A stretch of 58,966 nt of DNA. Origin: Paramecium octaurelia (Eukaryota > Ciliophora > Oligohymenophorea > Peniculida > Parameciidae). A program made the position numbers and the translations under genes. The stretch is taken from positions 1 through 58,966 of the forward strand of contig CAJJDP010000070.1 in assembly GCA_905182995.1 (NCBI GenBank), given 5' to 3'. Shown here piece by piece: positions 39,192 through 51,100 of the stretch (the first letter of the stretch is position 1; each line of letters opens with the position of its first letter). The notes under the pieces were generated by a model, which was given only the letters and a program-made list of their open reading frames with translations, did not search any database and was not told where the DNA came from.

Positions 39192-39293
39192 GTATAAATA
39201 TATATCTATAATAAATAAAATACAGGTATAAATATATATCTATAAAAAATAAAATACAGGTATATATATATATCTATAAAAAATAAAATACAG
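39192..39293 (+). repeat. Three tandem 34-bp intron-like units
   Basis: Units 39192-39225, 39226-39259 and 39260-39293 are 34 nt each and differ by only a few bases. Each begins GTATA and ends ATACAG, so every unit has the size and ends of a ciliate micro-intron (GTA...CAG). The array directly abuts the decayed WD sequence that begins at 39294. Confidence 0.85.
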
Positions 39294-39545
39294 GTATTCT
39301 CTCCAGATGGTACTACATTAGAATCATACCTTCAGATTATGGTTGTAAAGATACTTTAACAAAATTTAACCCTTCAACAATTTATAATAATATTTTTTCC
39401 AGAAGGTGCTATATATTGTTCACTTTTCTTAGCTACCTCTTATATTACCATTCTAAATATTTTCCTAGAATCCCAATTTAGATGCTTAAGGAGCTTTATT
39501 TTGAAAGGAGAATTTGTTGATTATAAAGGATATTATTTGCTTTGA
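39294..39545 (+). pseudogene. Decayed C-terminal end of a WD-repeat gene
   Basis: The start reads FSPDGTTL in the frame continued from the last repeat unit, matching the WD units of the intact gene downstream. The end, around 39465-39545, matches that gene's C terminus: NP, then a GALF / GTLF block, then a short acidic-aromatic tail ending in TGA at 39543. The frame is broken by the loss of one T in the run at about 39500, and the middle is not alignable. The remnant lies in the same orientation 191 bases upstream of the intact gene, which suggests a tandem duplicate that has decayed. Confidence 0.7.
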
Positions 39546-39736
39546 TTTTAGAGTATATTTTAAGAATTCAATTATGCAAAAAGTTATGTGAGATTTCCCT
39601 TGTACAATTTACATCTATTCCAGAACACTAAATCGTTTATATATCTTCCAAAATATGTAGTGTAAGTTACTTTTTTGTTGAGAATATCAAATCCGAATGT
39701 AGTAATAGAAATTCAATATTAATTTTAAAAAAGAAA

Positions 39737-42349
39737 ATGTATTGTGAAAAAGAGTAAGTTGGAGAGTTGTATAAAGTCTTGACTTTATCGTAAGATGTTG
39801 ATGAAGAAGTCTTCCATATCCTCATTTACATATTAAAAAAAGAAAGAATTTAAGACTGCTTAGAATTTCTCTCATAGGATCAAAATAAATTTCTTGTAGA
39901 AATAGAAAGTTAAAAAGTAGATAATATATCAATGCTTGATAAAGAATAGACTCTTAAAAAAGAGAAGAACATTTATATAATAAAGGATGCTCTCAAAAAA
40001 ATTTGGGAGCATGAATTTAATAAACAGAATTACTCTATGGATAATTATGAAGAAATAAAAAAGGATCTGATCATAAAAATATCATGGGATAAGAAAATCA
40101 TAGAATTTCTCAAATTTTTAGTTCATCTGACTGCCTTGGATAAGAGATTTATTTAGTGTGGATCAAATTCTCTTCATTTGCTAGTTTAGATGAAGGCTGA
40201 CTTGAAGGTATAAAGCTTTGAGAATATCAGGATTAGAGACACCTCTTTAGTTGGTGGAAATTTTATACGATGCAATTTCAATGGATCAGAATTTGACAAT
40301 GTCGATATTAGTGGAATGAACTTGAATTAATCTTAAATGTTTAATTGTAAATGGTTAAATATCAAAAGTCATGAGTTAAATAAATTAAATGGGCATTTTG
40401 GAACAGTTAATTAGGTATGCTTTTCTCTAGATAGTAAATCATTTGCTTCTTGTAGTAATGATAATTCGATTATATTGTGGGATGTTAAAACAGGAAAAAT
40501 AAAATCTAGAATCAAGGAAAAGGAAGAAGTAAATTCAGTATGCTTCTCACCTAATAATAGCGCATTAGCTTTCACCAGTGGAAAATTTGTATATTTATGG
40601 AATCTTAAAACAAGAAAATAAAAGGCCAAATTAGATGGTCATTTAAAATGTGTTAATTCAATTTGTTACTCTCCTGATGGTACTACATTAGCATCTGGTA
40701 GTGCAGATGACTCTCTCCATTTATGGGACGTTGAGACAGGTTAATAAAAAGGAAAATTAGATGGTCATTCAAGTGCAGTTAATTCAATTTGTTACTCTCC
40801 TGATGGTACTACATTAGCATCTTGTAGTTCAGATAAGTCTATCCGTTTATGGAATGTTAAGACAGGATAATAAAATGCCAAATTAGGAGGTCATTCTAGC
40901 ATTATAAGGTCAGTCAACTTCTCCCCTGATGGTAATATATTAGCATCTGGTAGTAATGATAGCTCTATCCGTTTATGGGATGTTAAGAAAGGATAATAAA
41001 AAGCCAAATTAGATGGTCATTCACATTTTGTTTAGTCAGTAAATTTCTCTCCTGATGGTACTACATTAGCATCTGGTAGTTGGGATAACTCAATCCGTTT
41101 ATGGGATGTTAAGCCAGGATAATATAAAGCAAAATTAGATGGTCATTCAAATTGTGTTAATTCAATTTGTTACGCTCCTGATGGTACTACATTAGCATCT
41201 GGTAGTTGGGATAACTCAATCCGTTTATGGGATGTTAAGACAGGGTAATAAAAAGCCAAATTAAATGGTCATTCATCAATTGTTTATTCAGTTAGTTTCT
41301 CTCCTGATGGTAATACATTAGCATCTGGTAGTTATGATAACTCGATTCGTTTATGGGATGTTAAGACAGGATAATAAAAAGCAAAATTAGATGTTCATTC
41401 AGGTAGTGTTAATTCAATTTGTTACTCACCAGATGGCACTACATTAGCATCTGGTAGTAATGATAACTCTATCCGTTTATGGAATGTTAAGACAGAATAA
41501 TAAAAAGCAAAATTAGATGGTCATTCAGATTATGTAAGAACAATTTGTTACTCTACTGATGGTACATTAGCATCATGTAGTGATGATAAGTCTATCCGAT
41601 TATGGGATCCTAAGACAGGATAATAGAAAGCCTAATTCGATGGTCATTCACATTTTGTTTAGTCAGTAAATTTCTCTCCTGATGGTACTACATTAGCATT
41701 TGGTTGTTCAGATAATTCTATCCGTTTGTGGGATGTTAAGACAGGATAGTAGAAAGCCAAAATAGATGGTCATTCAAATTGTGTTAATTCAATTTGTTAC
41801 TCTCCTGATGGTACCACATTAGCATCTGGTGGTTATGATGAGTCGATCCGTTTATGGAATGTTAAGACAGGATAATAAAAAGCAAAACTAGATGGTCATT
41901 CAAATAGTGTAATTTCAATTTGTTACTCTCCTGATGGTACTACATTAGCATCTGGCAGTTCAGATAACTCTATACGTTTATGGGATGTTAGGACAGGATA
42001 GTAAAAAGCCGAATTAGATGGTCATTCAAATTTTGCTAATACAAATTTTCACTCATCTGATGGTACTACATTGGCAACTGGTAGTGATGATAACTCTATC
42101 CATTTATATGATGTAAAAACAGCACATGAGATTCTATCATTAGATAATTTTTACAAAGACCTCCTTTCTTAGTTTAAATTGCCACTTTAATACCAGCAAA
42201 TTTTAAACAATAGTATTTATTACGATAATTTTTTAGCTGGGATTGATCGTACAATACTACGAATATGTTAAAATCCAATTTTGGAAGCTTCAGGAACTTT
42301 ATTTTTGAATGGAGTATTTGAAAATTATTCAGGTTTGGAATTGAAATGA
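39737..42349 (+). CDS. Pentapeptide-repeat plus 14-WD-repeat protein, 870 residues
   Basis: A single open frame runs from ATG 39737 to TGA 42347 with no intron needed. Residues 1-150 are Lys/Glu/Ile-rich and probably helical. Residues about 155-205 show pentapeptide-like periodicity, with Phe or Leu at every fifth position (for example [12 protein letters not shown]). Residues about 215-795 hold 14 WD units of 41-42 residues with the pattern [33 protein letters not shown]. Fourteen fits two seven-bladed propellers. The C-terminal 75 residues are shared with the remnant at 39294-39545. Gln in the QQKAKLDGH linker is encoded by TAA and TAG, direct evidence for the ciliate code. A cytoplasmic scaffold role is inferred. 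Unit 10 lacks one codon. Confidence 0.93.
40384..42123 (+). repeat. Tandem 126-bp coding repeats (WD units) with five-unit block duplication
   Basis: Fourteen units of about 126 bp encode the WD array. Central units 3-13 are highly similar at the DNA level, while units 1, 2 and 14 have diverged. Units 6-7 (from 41014) and 11-12 (from 41641) share distinctive words (SHFVQSVNF, then SNCVNSICY), 627 bp apart. That is five units minus the codon lost from unit 10. A block of five units therefore probably duplicated recently. Confidence 0.85.
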
Positions 42350-42375
42350 TTTTAAATGTTGCTGTAGTAAACTGT

Positions 42376-42390
42376 AAAAAAAAAAAAAAA
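42376..42390 (+). repeat. A15 homopolymer downstream of the WD gene
   Basis: Fifteen consecutive A residues lie 27 bases after the stop codon. This could be a genomic poly(A) tract from an old reverse-transcribed insertion, a 3' UTR feature or simple sequence. Nothing else supports a retrocopy beyond the gene being intronless. Confidence 0.85.
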
Positions 42391-43809
42391 TAATCAAAAA
42401 GTTATGATTTTTTTGAACTTTATTCATAATTGACTTGTAATAATGCTAATATCTATTTAATAAAAAATTTGTATTAGATAAAATTAGCATAATTCACATT
42501 ATGAATTAAAAATTAATAAAAACGAAAGGAATCACTAGAATGGTTTGAAAACTTATCACAAAATTAATTATAACAATGTATATCTCAATCATGATTTTAG
42601 AAGTAAAGTTTAAGCATAGCTTTAATAAAAATAAGAATTAAACATTTGATAATGCTACTTAATTAATTATTTTAATGACTAAGAATAGGAGATTGACAAA
42701 AAATGACATTGCCTGTGTATGAAACTACTGAAAGATTTCATCTAATTTAAAGAATTCTAACTAAAACAACTTTTGAAATTATACAGGATAATCTAGCCAT
42801 TCTAGTTGGCTTGTTTTCCTTTTTCTGATACATTTTGATTATGCAAAGTAGATATTTTAAATATCAAATTTCATTAATTATCATAAATTAGATATTAAAT
42901 TAAAATTTAAATCTAATTATTGCTTAGAACTGACCTTTAATTCGATGATTTAATATAAATTAATAGAGTAAAAACTTAATCATTAGATAATAGAAATGGT
43001 AACATTTACATTATATGAAGTTCAAGGTTAGCCAAATTTCAAGATAATAATACAATAATACAATAATACAATCGTAATAATATATTAAATATATAATTTA
43101 AATAATAAATAAAAATGGCAATTTGGTTATTGGATCAACAAATGTTTCCTTAAGCGCACTTTAAATGCGAAAAATTTTGAAGTGACTCCAAAGTTATGAT
43201 TTTGGTATCCTATTTGATATTATATGTTAGGACAGATTTAAGATCATTTTGGGAGAATAATATAAATTAAGTTGGAGAAAAAAATAGTTTGATTAAAATT
43301 GAAAAAAATCAATACTTGATTATTATTTTCTTGAATCGATATTACACTAAAATTTATTTTGGAGGTTGCCCAGTAAAATAATTAATATAAAGCTATGAAA
43401 ATTAATTATCATTAGAATCATTGGTAATATTCATATTAATTTTTACAACTCACTAGTCTGAATTTTAATGAACTCGCTTTGTTATTTACTTAAAAGTGCA
43501 GGTTGCGTAATCAATATTTTCGTTTAAGTTTATTATTAACATAATATTATAAATTGACATTAACAATTATAAAGCAAGTGAATATTAAGATATTTGTAAA
43601 TTTTATATTATTCTACATACAGCTAGTTAATATTATAGCGAAATAGACAATAAATATATATAATCAATTTCTAAGCGTAGAATTCTACGAGCAACTATTC
43701 ATTTTCACTCTCTGAGAAAAATAAAATTAATTAGTGATTGTGATCTCTTAGAATTCATACCTATAAAACCCTATTTGCATTATCAATTAATATATTATTT
43801 ATTATTGTA
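42391..43809. other. 1.4 kb between two genes, no gene seen
   Basis: AT-rich sequence with one open stretch of 41 codons starting near 42702 that has no recognisable motif. A short microsatellite with an 8-base period (CAATAATA, about three copies) lies at 43045-43070. Confidence 0.55.
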
Positions 43810-46800
43810 ATGTCCAACTACTTATTTAGAATCAACCTAATTCTACTGAACTGTTTATGTAAGGATACCATATTATACTTTAGTAACATGGAGTTGTGAT
43901 CCAGGATAATTTAGTGATAATGGTTCATGTGTGAATTGTGTAGCTCATTGCTTAACCTGTTCAAATAATTATTCTTGTGACACATGTTAGCCAGGTTATT
44001 ATAAAGTCTTAGGACAATGTGATTCATGTCCAAATGGATGCTTAACTTGTGGTTTAAATGTGATACTCTAAAAAACTTGCTCATCTTGCTATCCTAAGTT
44101 TTTTAAATCAGGTTCAAATTGTAACTCATGCCCTACTTAATGTGCTACTTGTACTTCTAACACTTTATGCTAAACTTGTGTGGATCACTATTTATCTAAT
44201 GGATCTACTTGCTCAGTTTGTGATGCTTCTTGCAAGAACTGTCAAACTACTACCACTACTTGCGCATCATGTTATCCTGGCAAATATCTTTCCGGTTCAT
44301 CATGTTTCCCTTGCTCATCACCATGTTCTGAGTGCATAATTAACTCAAATTCTTGTACTGCTTGCATTGACAGCAACAAAACAGCTGTCAATTATCAATG
44401 TGTTTGCGCTGACGGGTATTATATTGATGGGTCAAATTAATGTTAGTCTTGTACAGCCCCATGTTAAAAGTGTGAATATAATACTAATAATTGCACAGAT
44501 TGTGTCTCTACTTTTACATTAAGTACTTCAACAATATACCAATGTGACTGTTCTCCTGGCTATTTTTAAGTTAATTCTCAAACATGTTAAGCATGTGTAA
44601 GTCCATGTTAAACATGTGAATAGAATCAGAATCACTGTGTAACTTGTGTGGATAATAATTAAGCTGTCAATATTTTATATCAATGTGTTTGCAACCCAGG
44701 TTGGATGTTAGATACTGATGGTATCACATGCATAAAATGTTAATTACCATGTTTAGAATGTGTTGGTACAATTCATTAATGTGTTACCTGTTAAGATCAA
44801 ACACACTAATAGCCTGACAATTGTGATTGTTAGCCCGGATGGATATACGACATTAATTATAATTGTATACGTTGTTAATAACCTTGTAAAACTTGCGAGA
44901 TATCTACTTCTAAATGCTTAACATGTTTGGATATTAATCAGGAAGTTAATCCTACATCATCATAATGTGTTTGCAAATCCACCTATTATTCTGATAGTCT
45001 AATATCTTGTGCAAAGTGTTAAGAACCATGTTATGAATGTGATACAAATGGTTGCATCAACTGCATCGATACAAATCAAACCCTGGATTCCGATAAATAG
45101 TGTATTTGTAAAACTGGATTTGTTTAAAAAGGTTATGTATGTCTTCAATGTTAAAACCCATGTAATACATGTATTAGCACTGTAACCTAATGTTTAACAT
45201 GTGTGGATCCAAATTAAATGGCCTAAAATTTTAAATGCCTATGTACGGAAGGTTTTGTAAAGAAGGGAGATTATTGTTGTGATCAACATTGTTTGGATTG
45301 CTAAGGAGTAGATAATTGTAATAGTTGTATCAAAGGATACTTTCTGACTAATATTAGTAGATGTTTAAAATGTATTGATTATTGCAATGTTTGCTATAAT
45401 CAAAGTGTTTGCCAAACCTGTTAAGAGGGATACTTTATCAATCAATTGTCACAATGTGCAATGTGTGTTCCTTCTTGTAAGATTTGTGGTGATCCATTAA
45501 TTTGTGATACATGCTTTGATGGCTATTATCTACTGGATTAGAAATGTGAACCATGCAATCAAAATTGTGTAACTTGTAATGAAGCATCTATAAAGTGCCT
45601 TACTTGTAGGCCCTTTTATGAAATAAATTTGAATGATTAATGTGTTTGTAAAGTTGGATATTATGAAGAGTAGAATCAATGTTATAGATGCGAATATCCA
45701 TGTAAAGCATGTTTAAGTAAAACAATATGTTCAGAATGTTTTCAATTATCTAATTTAAACTTAGATGAGAATGCTCAATGTAAATGTAATCCAGGGTACT
45801 TCTGGAAGTAGAACAATTGTTTTTAATGTTATTAATCTTGCTTAACTTGTGTAGATGATTAATTTAATTGTCTTACTTGTGATTAATTACTGCATCGAAT
45901 TTAAAAAAATCACAAATGTGAGTGTGCTTAAGATTATTTTGAAAGTGAAGATTTAGTATGCATATCATGTTTGAGTGCTTTAGGGAAAACTTAAGAAATT
46001 TGCAAATATTAGGATTGTAAAGATTAAAATTGGACATATGGAGAAGAATGTGATGATGGTAATGATGTAATTAGAGATGGTTGCTCAAATTGTAGGATTG
46101 ATCATAATTATTCTTGTCATAATGAAATAATGAAGTAGTCAATTTGTTTTCAATGCTCAGCTCATTGCAACTAATGTCAATTTGATCCTTTGACAAAAAA
46201 GTCGCAATGTATTAAATGCGATATTGGATATTTCTTGGATAAAAATGATTGTGTTGAATGTTCAATTAATTGTTTAGAATGTATTGACTAAGCTTATAAT
46301 TGCGTAAGTTGTAAGTTTCCGCAATAAAAGAATAATAAGTGTTAACTCTGCGAATCTGGATATTATGCTGATGAGATTAATGGAACTTGTTTCAACAATT
46401 GTGGAGATTAAATTAAAGTAAAAGAGGAGGAATGTGATGATGGCAACACCATTAAAGGTGATGGGTGTGATAATTTATGTAAGCTAGAAAATAAGTATAT
46501 ATTTAAAAACGGCGTAAGTATCGTACCAAACTATCCAAAGCCATTATTATAGAGCGTAGGATCCTCTTAAGTTTACTCTATTATTCGATTGTTTAAATTA
46601 TCCTATTCTGTTCCAATTGTTATTAGTAAAGGCTTTCAAATAAAAGATTATCTGACCTTTCACATCTAGAACGATCTTGGTGTGCAATAAATGGATTAGT
46701 CCATCCAACTCACTCAAGAAACTTCATAGGTCAATGAGTTTAATTAATCTCAATTCAGTTTGATGATAAACATCACTTTCTCAAGAAGCTCGTAAGATGA

Positions 46801-48181
46801 AAACTTATTAGTCAAATTCTAAAATAAATCTGTTATTTATTCAAATGAAGGATACTCCCAATTTGAGGCAGAAGTCTCTTGCCTTATACCTAAAGTGATA
46901 TACATAGATAATGCAGTTATTGCTCAAGTGCAATTAGCAACCAATAGTAACTCCTATATGCTCTACTTTATTGGGGCAATGTGTGGAGGATCAGTGATAT
47001 TTGGAGGAGTGGAAGTCTTTTTCAATTTGCTAGATACTCTCTAAATGCTATCTTATTTGAAATACATTAATACATAACTCCCTTATAATTTATAAAACTA
47101 TTTTGAACTTTTTGGATTTGCTTAGTTTAATTTTATTTAGAAGATATTTAATTTCTCTGGATTTATTGATCTACTAGTCGATCCTAAACAATTAAAGAAG
47201 ATACCAAAAAAAGTAGCAAGTGATGAAATAACGCCCCTCTTTATTATTAATTCTGCAACAATTACTACAGTTTGGATTTCACTTTTTGGTATATATGCAA
47301 TTGCAAAATTAATACCAAAGATTTTGAACTAAATCAAATTTAAGTTTTATTCTGACACTGAAACTGAAAATTCTAGGCTTATTTAAATTGGAGTATACTA
47401 TTTGACTATTAAGTATGTCATTAGTCGGTTGTGTTTTGCTGTCATATAAGAATTCTTCTATAGTGGAATATTACGTGCTCATATGGATACGGCATATGAT
47501 TTTACTTTCAGCGTAGTACTATAATTGTATGCCTAATAAGTTAACTCATAAAATTTATATATTAGAATCAGCTCTTTATTGGCTTGCGTTGCAGGTGCAA
47601 TATACATCTTTAGCATCTACTTTGTAATAAGATTATCCCAAATGAAGAAATATGCTTTAAAAAATTAGGAGATCTAGGCTAAGTATGGATCTATTTTTGA
47701 TGGAATTAAAAAAGATCAATTTTCCAAATATCTTAATGCCATACTTCTAATCAAAAAACTTATCTTTATGATTTTATTAATTTTTGCATATGAGTTTCCA
47801 ACCTTTCAAACAATCAGCATTACTCTTCTATCAATTTCGGTGAGCCTGTTTTATATCTTATTCAGTCCTTTAGAAGATAGATTGGAGTATTTTAAATAGT
47901 TATTTTCTGAAGTTAGTATATCTTGCACACTTTTGAATATAACTATTTTGACTTGTGATTTTGAGTTAACTTATTTTACATACCAGATTCGATAATATTT
48001 TGGGTGGAGTTGCATTTTTTTTATGACTTTAATATTATTCATTCAAATGGGGATTGATGGGTTTTAACAATGGAGGTTTATTTTTCAAAAGTATAAGCAA
48101 GTTAGAAAAATAGCTAAATTAATACTTGGAGCGTTTAAAAATGACAAATAAGTTCCTGCTTCTTCTATCATTTTCTAATGA
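43810..48181 (+). CDS. Cysteine-rich receptor-like multi-pass membrane protein, 1448 residues
   Basis: The join is 43810-43858 and 43884-48181, with one 25-nt GTA...TAG intron (43859-43883). Without the intron the frame ends at once. Residues 1-21 form a signal peptide ending in LLTWS. Residues about 22-1010 are furin/EGF-like: dozens of CxxC and C-x(4-12)-C pairs of the CQTCxxN and CxPGYY type. Two DUF4215-like motifs follow (GEECDDGND near residue 736, EEECDDGNT near 865). From about 1035 to 1410 come roughly seven or eight hydrophobic segments, then a short Lys-rich cytoplasmic tail. This is the layout of the large ciliate growth-factor-receptor-like surface proteins, so a plasma-membrane or ciliary location is likely. 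The ligand is unknown. The stop is TGA 48179. Gln is mostly TAA/TAG. Confidence 0.92.
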
Positions 48182-51100
48182 TTAAATTTGATTTAAAGCA
48201 GGTCTTAAGGAAAGAAATTGTGTTATGAATATTATATTATAATATATGATACTTAATTTTATACTTCATTCGCACAGGCTATTGATTACTAAATTATGGC
48301 TTCTTAATTTGATTATTGATATAAATATACTCATTACTTTCATGAATAACATACTTTGTAAGAAAATTAATTATTAAATTGGTCGATTTAAGGATCATCT
48401 TCATATCCCCCTAGTAGTTAAACTAAAAAATCTTTAGTTTTAACCAAAGCGTGGCAAATGGATTAATACTCACAAAGATTCCTCTGAGTTCATTTACTTT
48501 TAAAGCTTATTCCCCATAAATCATTCATTATGGGGAGTATAAAACAAGGTCTTAAAAGGAATGTGGATAATTATTTGAGGGATAGAATGAAATTCTTTAT
48601 GCATTATTGTAATGGAGGAAGGTATCTTTGGAATAAATTGTTAATAGTGATTGGTTGGGTTTTATAAGACTTCTCGACTTCTCTATCTACTTAAGAAACT
48701 TAAAAATTAGACTTTTCTGTAATCACTTAAAGATGAGTATATATAAAATATGGGAAAGTTATTTCAACAGTTTTGCTTTTGTTATGATATCTTTTTCCCA
48801 GAGGCTAATATTCACAACAATTCCAAAGTCCGAGTTTAAGAAGAAGATCTTTTATTTCATCATTCTGGCCATATTAATTCTTATTATTTTGAATAGAAAT
48901 TTTAAATTATAATATCTTTGCAATTATGATCTATGGAGAAAGCAATGGTTTTTTTCTAAGCACTAGCTGATATATTCATTTAATTTTCTTCATTTCATAA
49001 TTATTTAATAATTGTTTAACATAAATCATAAAAACTCTTACTAAGGTATTATCTTGGATAAAAAATGAGATATAATTTTCCATCCTTCCTAATAACAATC
49101 AACCCTTCAATTTTTGAATCAAAAGCAATTAGTATTATTCTTGAGAAACCTCAACAACCCATCAGAAGAGATATCATTTAAGCCTAGTTATGAATTTTGA
49201 TATTCTAAAAGCATCTTTTAATTAGATGTTAAAGATATAAACTAATGTTCTTTATTAAACTAAATAATAAGCATTTTCTAAAGAGATTTATTTGAGTATT
49301 GTGAGAAACATAATAGATCATTAGATTAAAGGCTAAAATTGAAAACTAACCTTTTTGAAATATTGAATTAACATATTATGGATCTTGCACTTTTGCTTAC
49401 TATTACTTCTTCAGTATTAGGATCTTTTATTAAAAAGTTTATGAATATTAGTTTTAGGTTTATTTCTGATTTATTCAATCTGACATTTCAATTTAGTTTA
49501 TGATTCAGATCCTAAAATAAATCCTGTTTCAAAATTTGTATTATTCCTACCTTGGATAATCAAATATAAAAATTATTTCAATTTAATATAAAAATTAAGA
49601 AAAACCATTAACAAAAGCTAAAATTGACAATAAATTAGAGCTCTATAGCCTTAGTAAAATCCATTAATGCCTTCTAATTGAATTTTTATTCTATGTGAAA
49701 TTATCCTTGGTACAAATATGAACAAGCAAGCTTTGCAATAGCTCAAACCTAGACATTTATATGTATGATTGATTTTGATTTTCCACAGTTTGATTAGCAT
49801 TAACCTAGATTTTAATCATGTTTTGAGTTGTTCAAATAAATATAACCAATAAAATATTTAATATTCTAGACATGAAGACTAATTTTGTTGAAAAATAACT
49901 AATTATATTCTATAATCAAAGTATAATTAAAGACGATCTTAAAATATCTTGAGATGTAAATATTAATTTAAACTAAAAATGTACTATTATAATTTAAATG
50001 GCATTTTTTATTTAGATAAACAAAGTAGCAATTGTAAAATAAAAAGGTCCAATAAATTATTATTATAATGGATTCGACAAATGTATAAGATATCTCTTTA
50101 GATTACTTATCAGATATATCAGTTGAAAAGGATAGAGGGATCTTCTAAACTGTGTACGATTAGCATGAGTTTGATAATTTAAATGAAGATTTTAAAACCT
50201 TGAGATTGTATTAGAAATAAATGATATTATGAATGAAATTTGAAACATTAAATTGGCAGAGAAGTTTGAAAATTGAGAGATTATAAAATAATTATTAATT
50301 AACTTGTTTAATTTTCAAAAAAAACAGTGAAAAAGCTAAGATATTTGTGTATCTAACAATCGATAAATATGTTAAGTACACAAAAGAAATTGCTGACTTT
50401 TTTACTATTTTTTAATGAAGGAATTTTAAAAAATTTTAGGCAATCAAAATAAATGCCTTTTAATTTTTGCAGACAAATGTAATATCAGTCTCTGTGGATA
50501 TAATTTAAAGACTATAAAACAAAGTCTGAGAAAAATAGATAAACATAAATTTCTTAGAAATAATAAGATATTTTATTGTTCTAAAAAATAATATTACTTT
50601 ACATAATATCTTATAGAGAAATTAATATATAGAGTTAGGAATTGTAATTGATCTACTTATGATAGGGGATTTTAATATCGAAGAAGTTGTTAATGCAAAC
50701 GGTTAATAGGTTCATTAATCAAATATATTTAAGATTTATTAACAACATTTTTGAATATGCACAAGATCCTTGAATCGAAATCAAAATGGTTTCTTAAAGG
50801 AACTCAATTGTAATTAGATAAATTTTGTGGAAAAAAATGCTCACTTAGTGTCTTTACCAGAAGGTTCTGACAGGAGATCAAAATTGACATAAAGATTACA
50901 TATCGCAAAAAGTAAATTTTAAGTAAGAATATTATTAATATAATACTGAATCATTATCTATCTATTCCTACCTTAAGAGCCTTAAAGCGGATTAGATTAA
51001 ATAAATCTTCAAAGCATACAATCCTGAATAATAATAAATAAATAAATATATTTAAATAGAATAATAATTTTTGATAAGTATAATTTTAATCAAACTACAA

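Noticed and set aside
40208..40236. GTA...TAG intron-like 29-mer inside the pentapeptide/WD gene
   Set aside because: Removing it would shift the frame and destroy the downstream WD array, while reading through keeps the pentapeptide pattern.
44142..44339. Open frame overlapping the cysteine-rich gene in another frame
   Set aside because: It is a shadow of the real frame, which carries regular CxxC motifs before and after it.
48500..49060. 190-codon + strand stretch with two hydrophobic segments downstream of the receptor-like gene
   Set aside because: An alternative ATG-started frame (48530) overlaps it with equal plausibility and no family is recognisable. Mentioned only in the region note.
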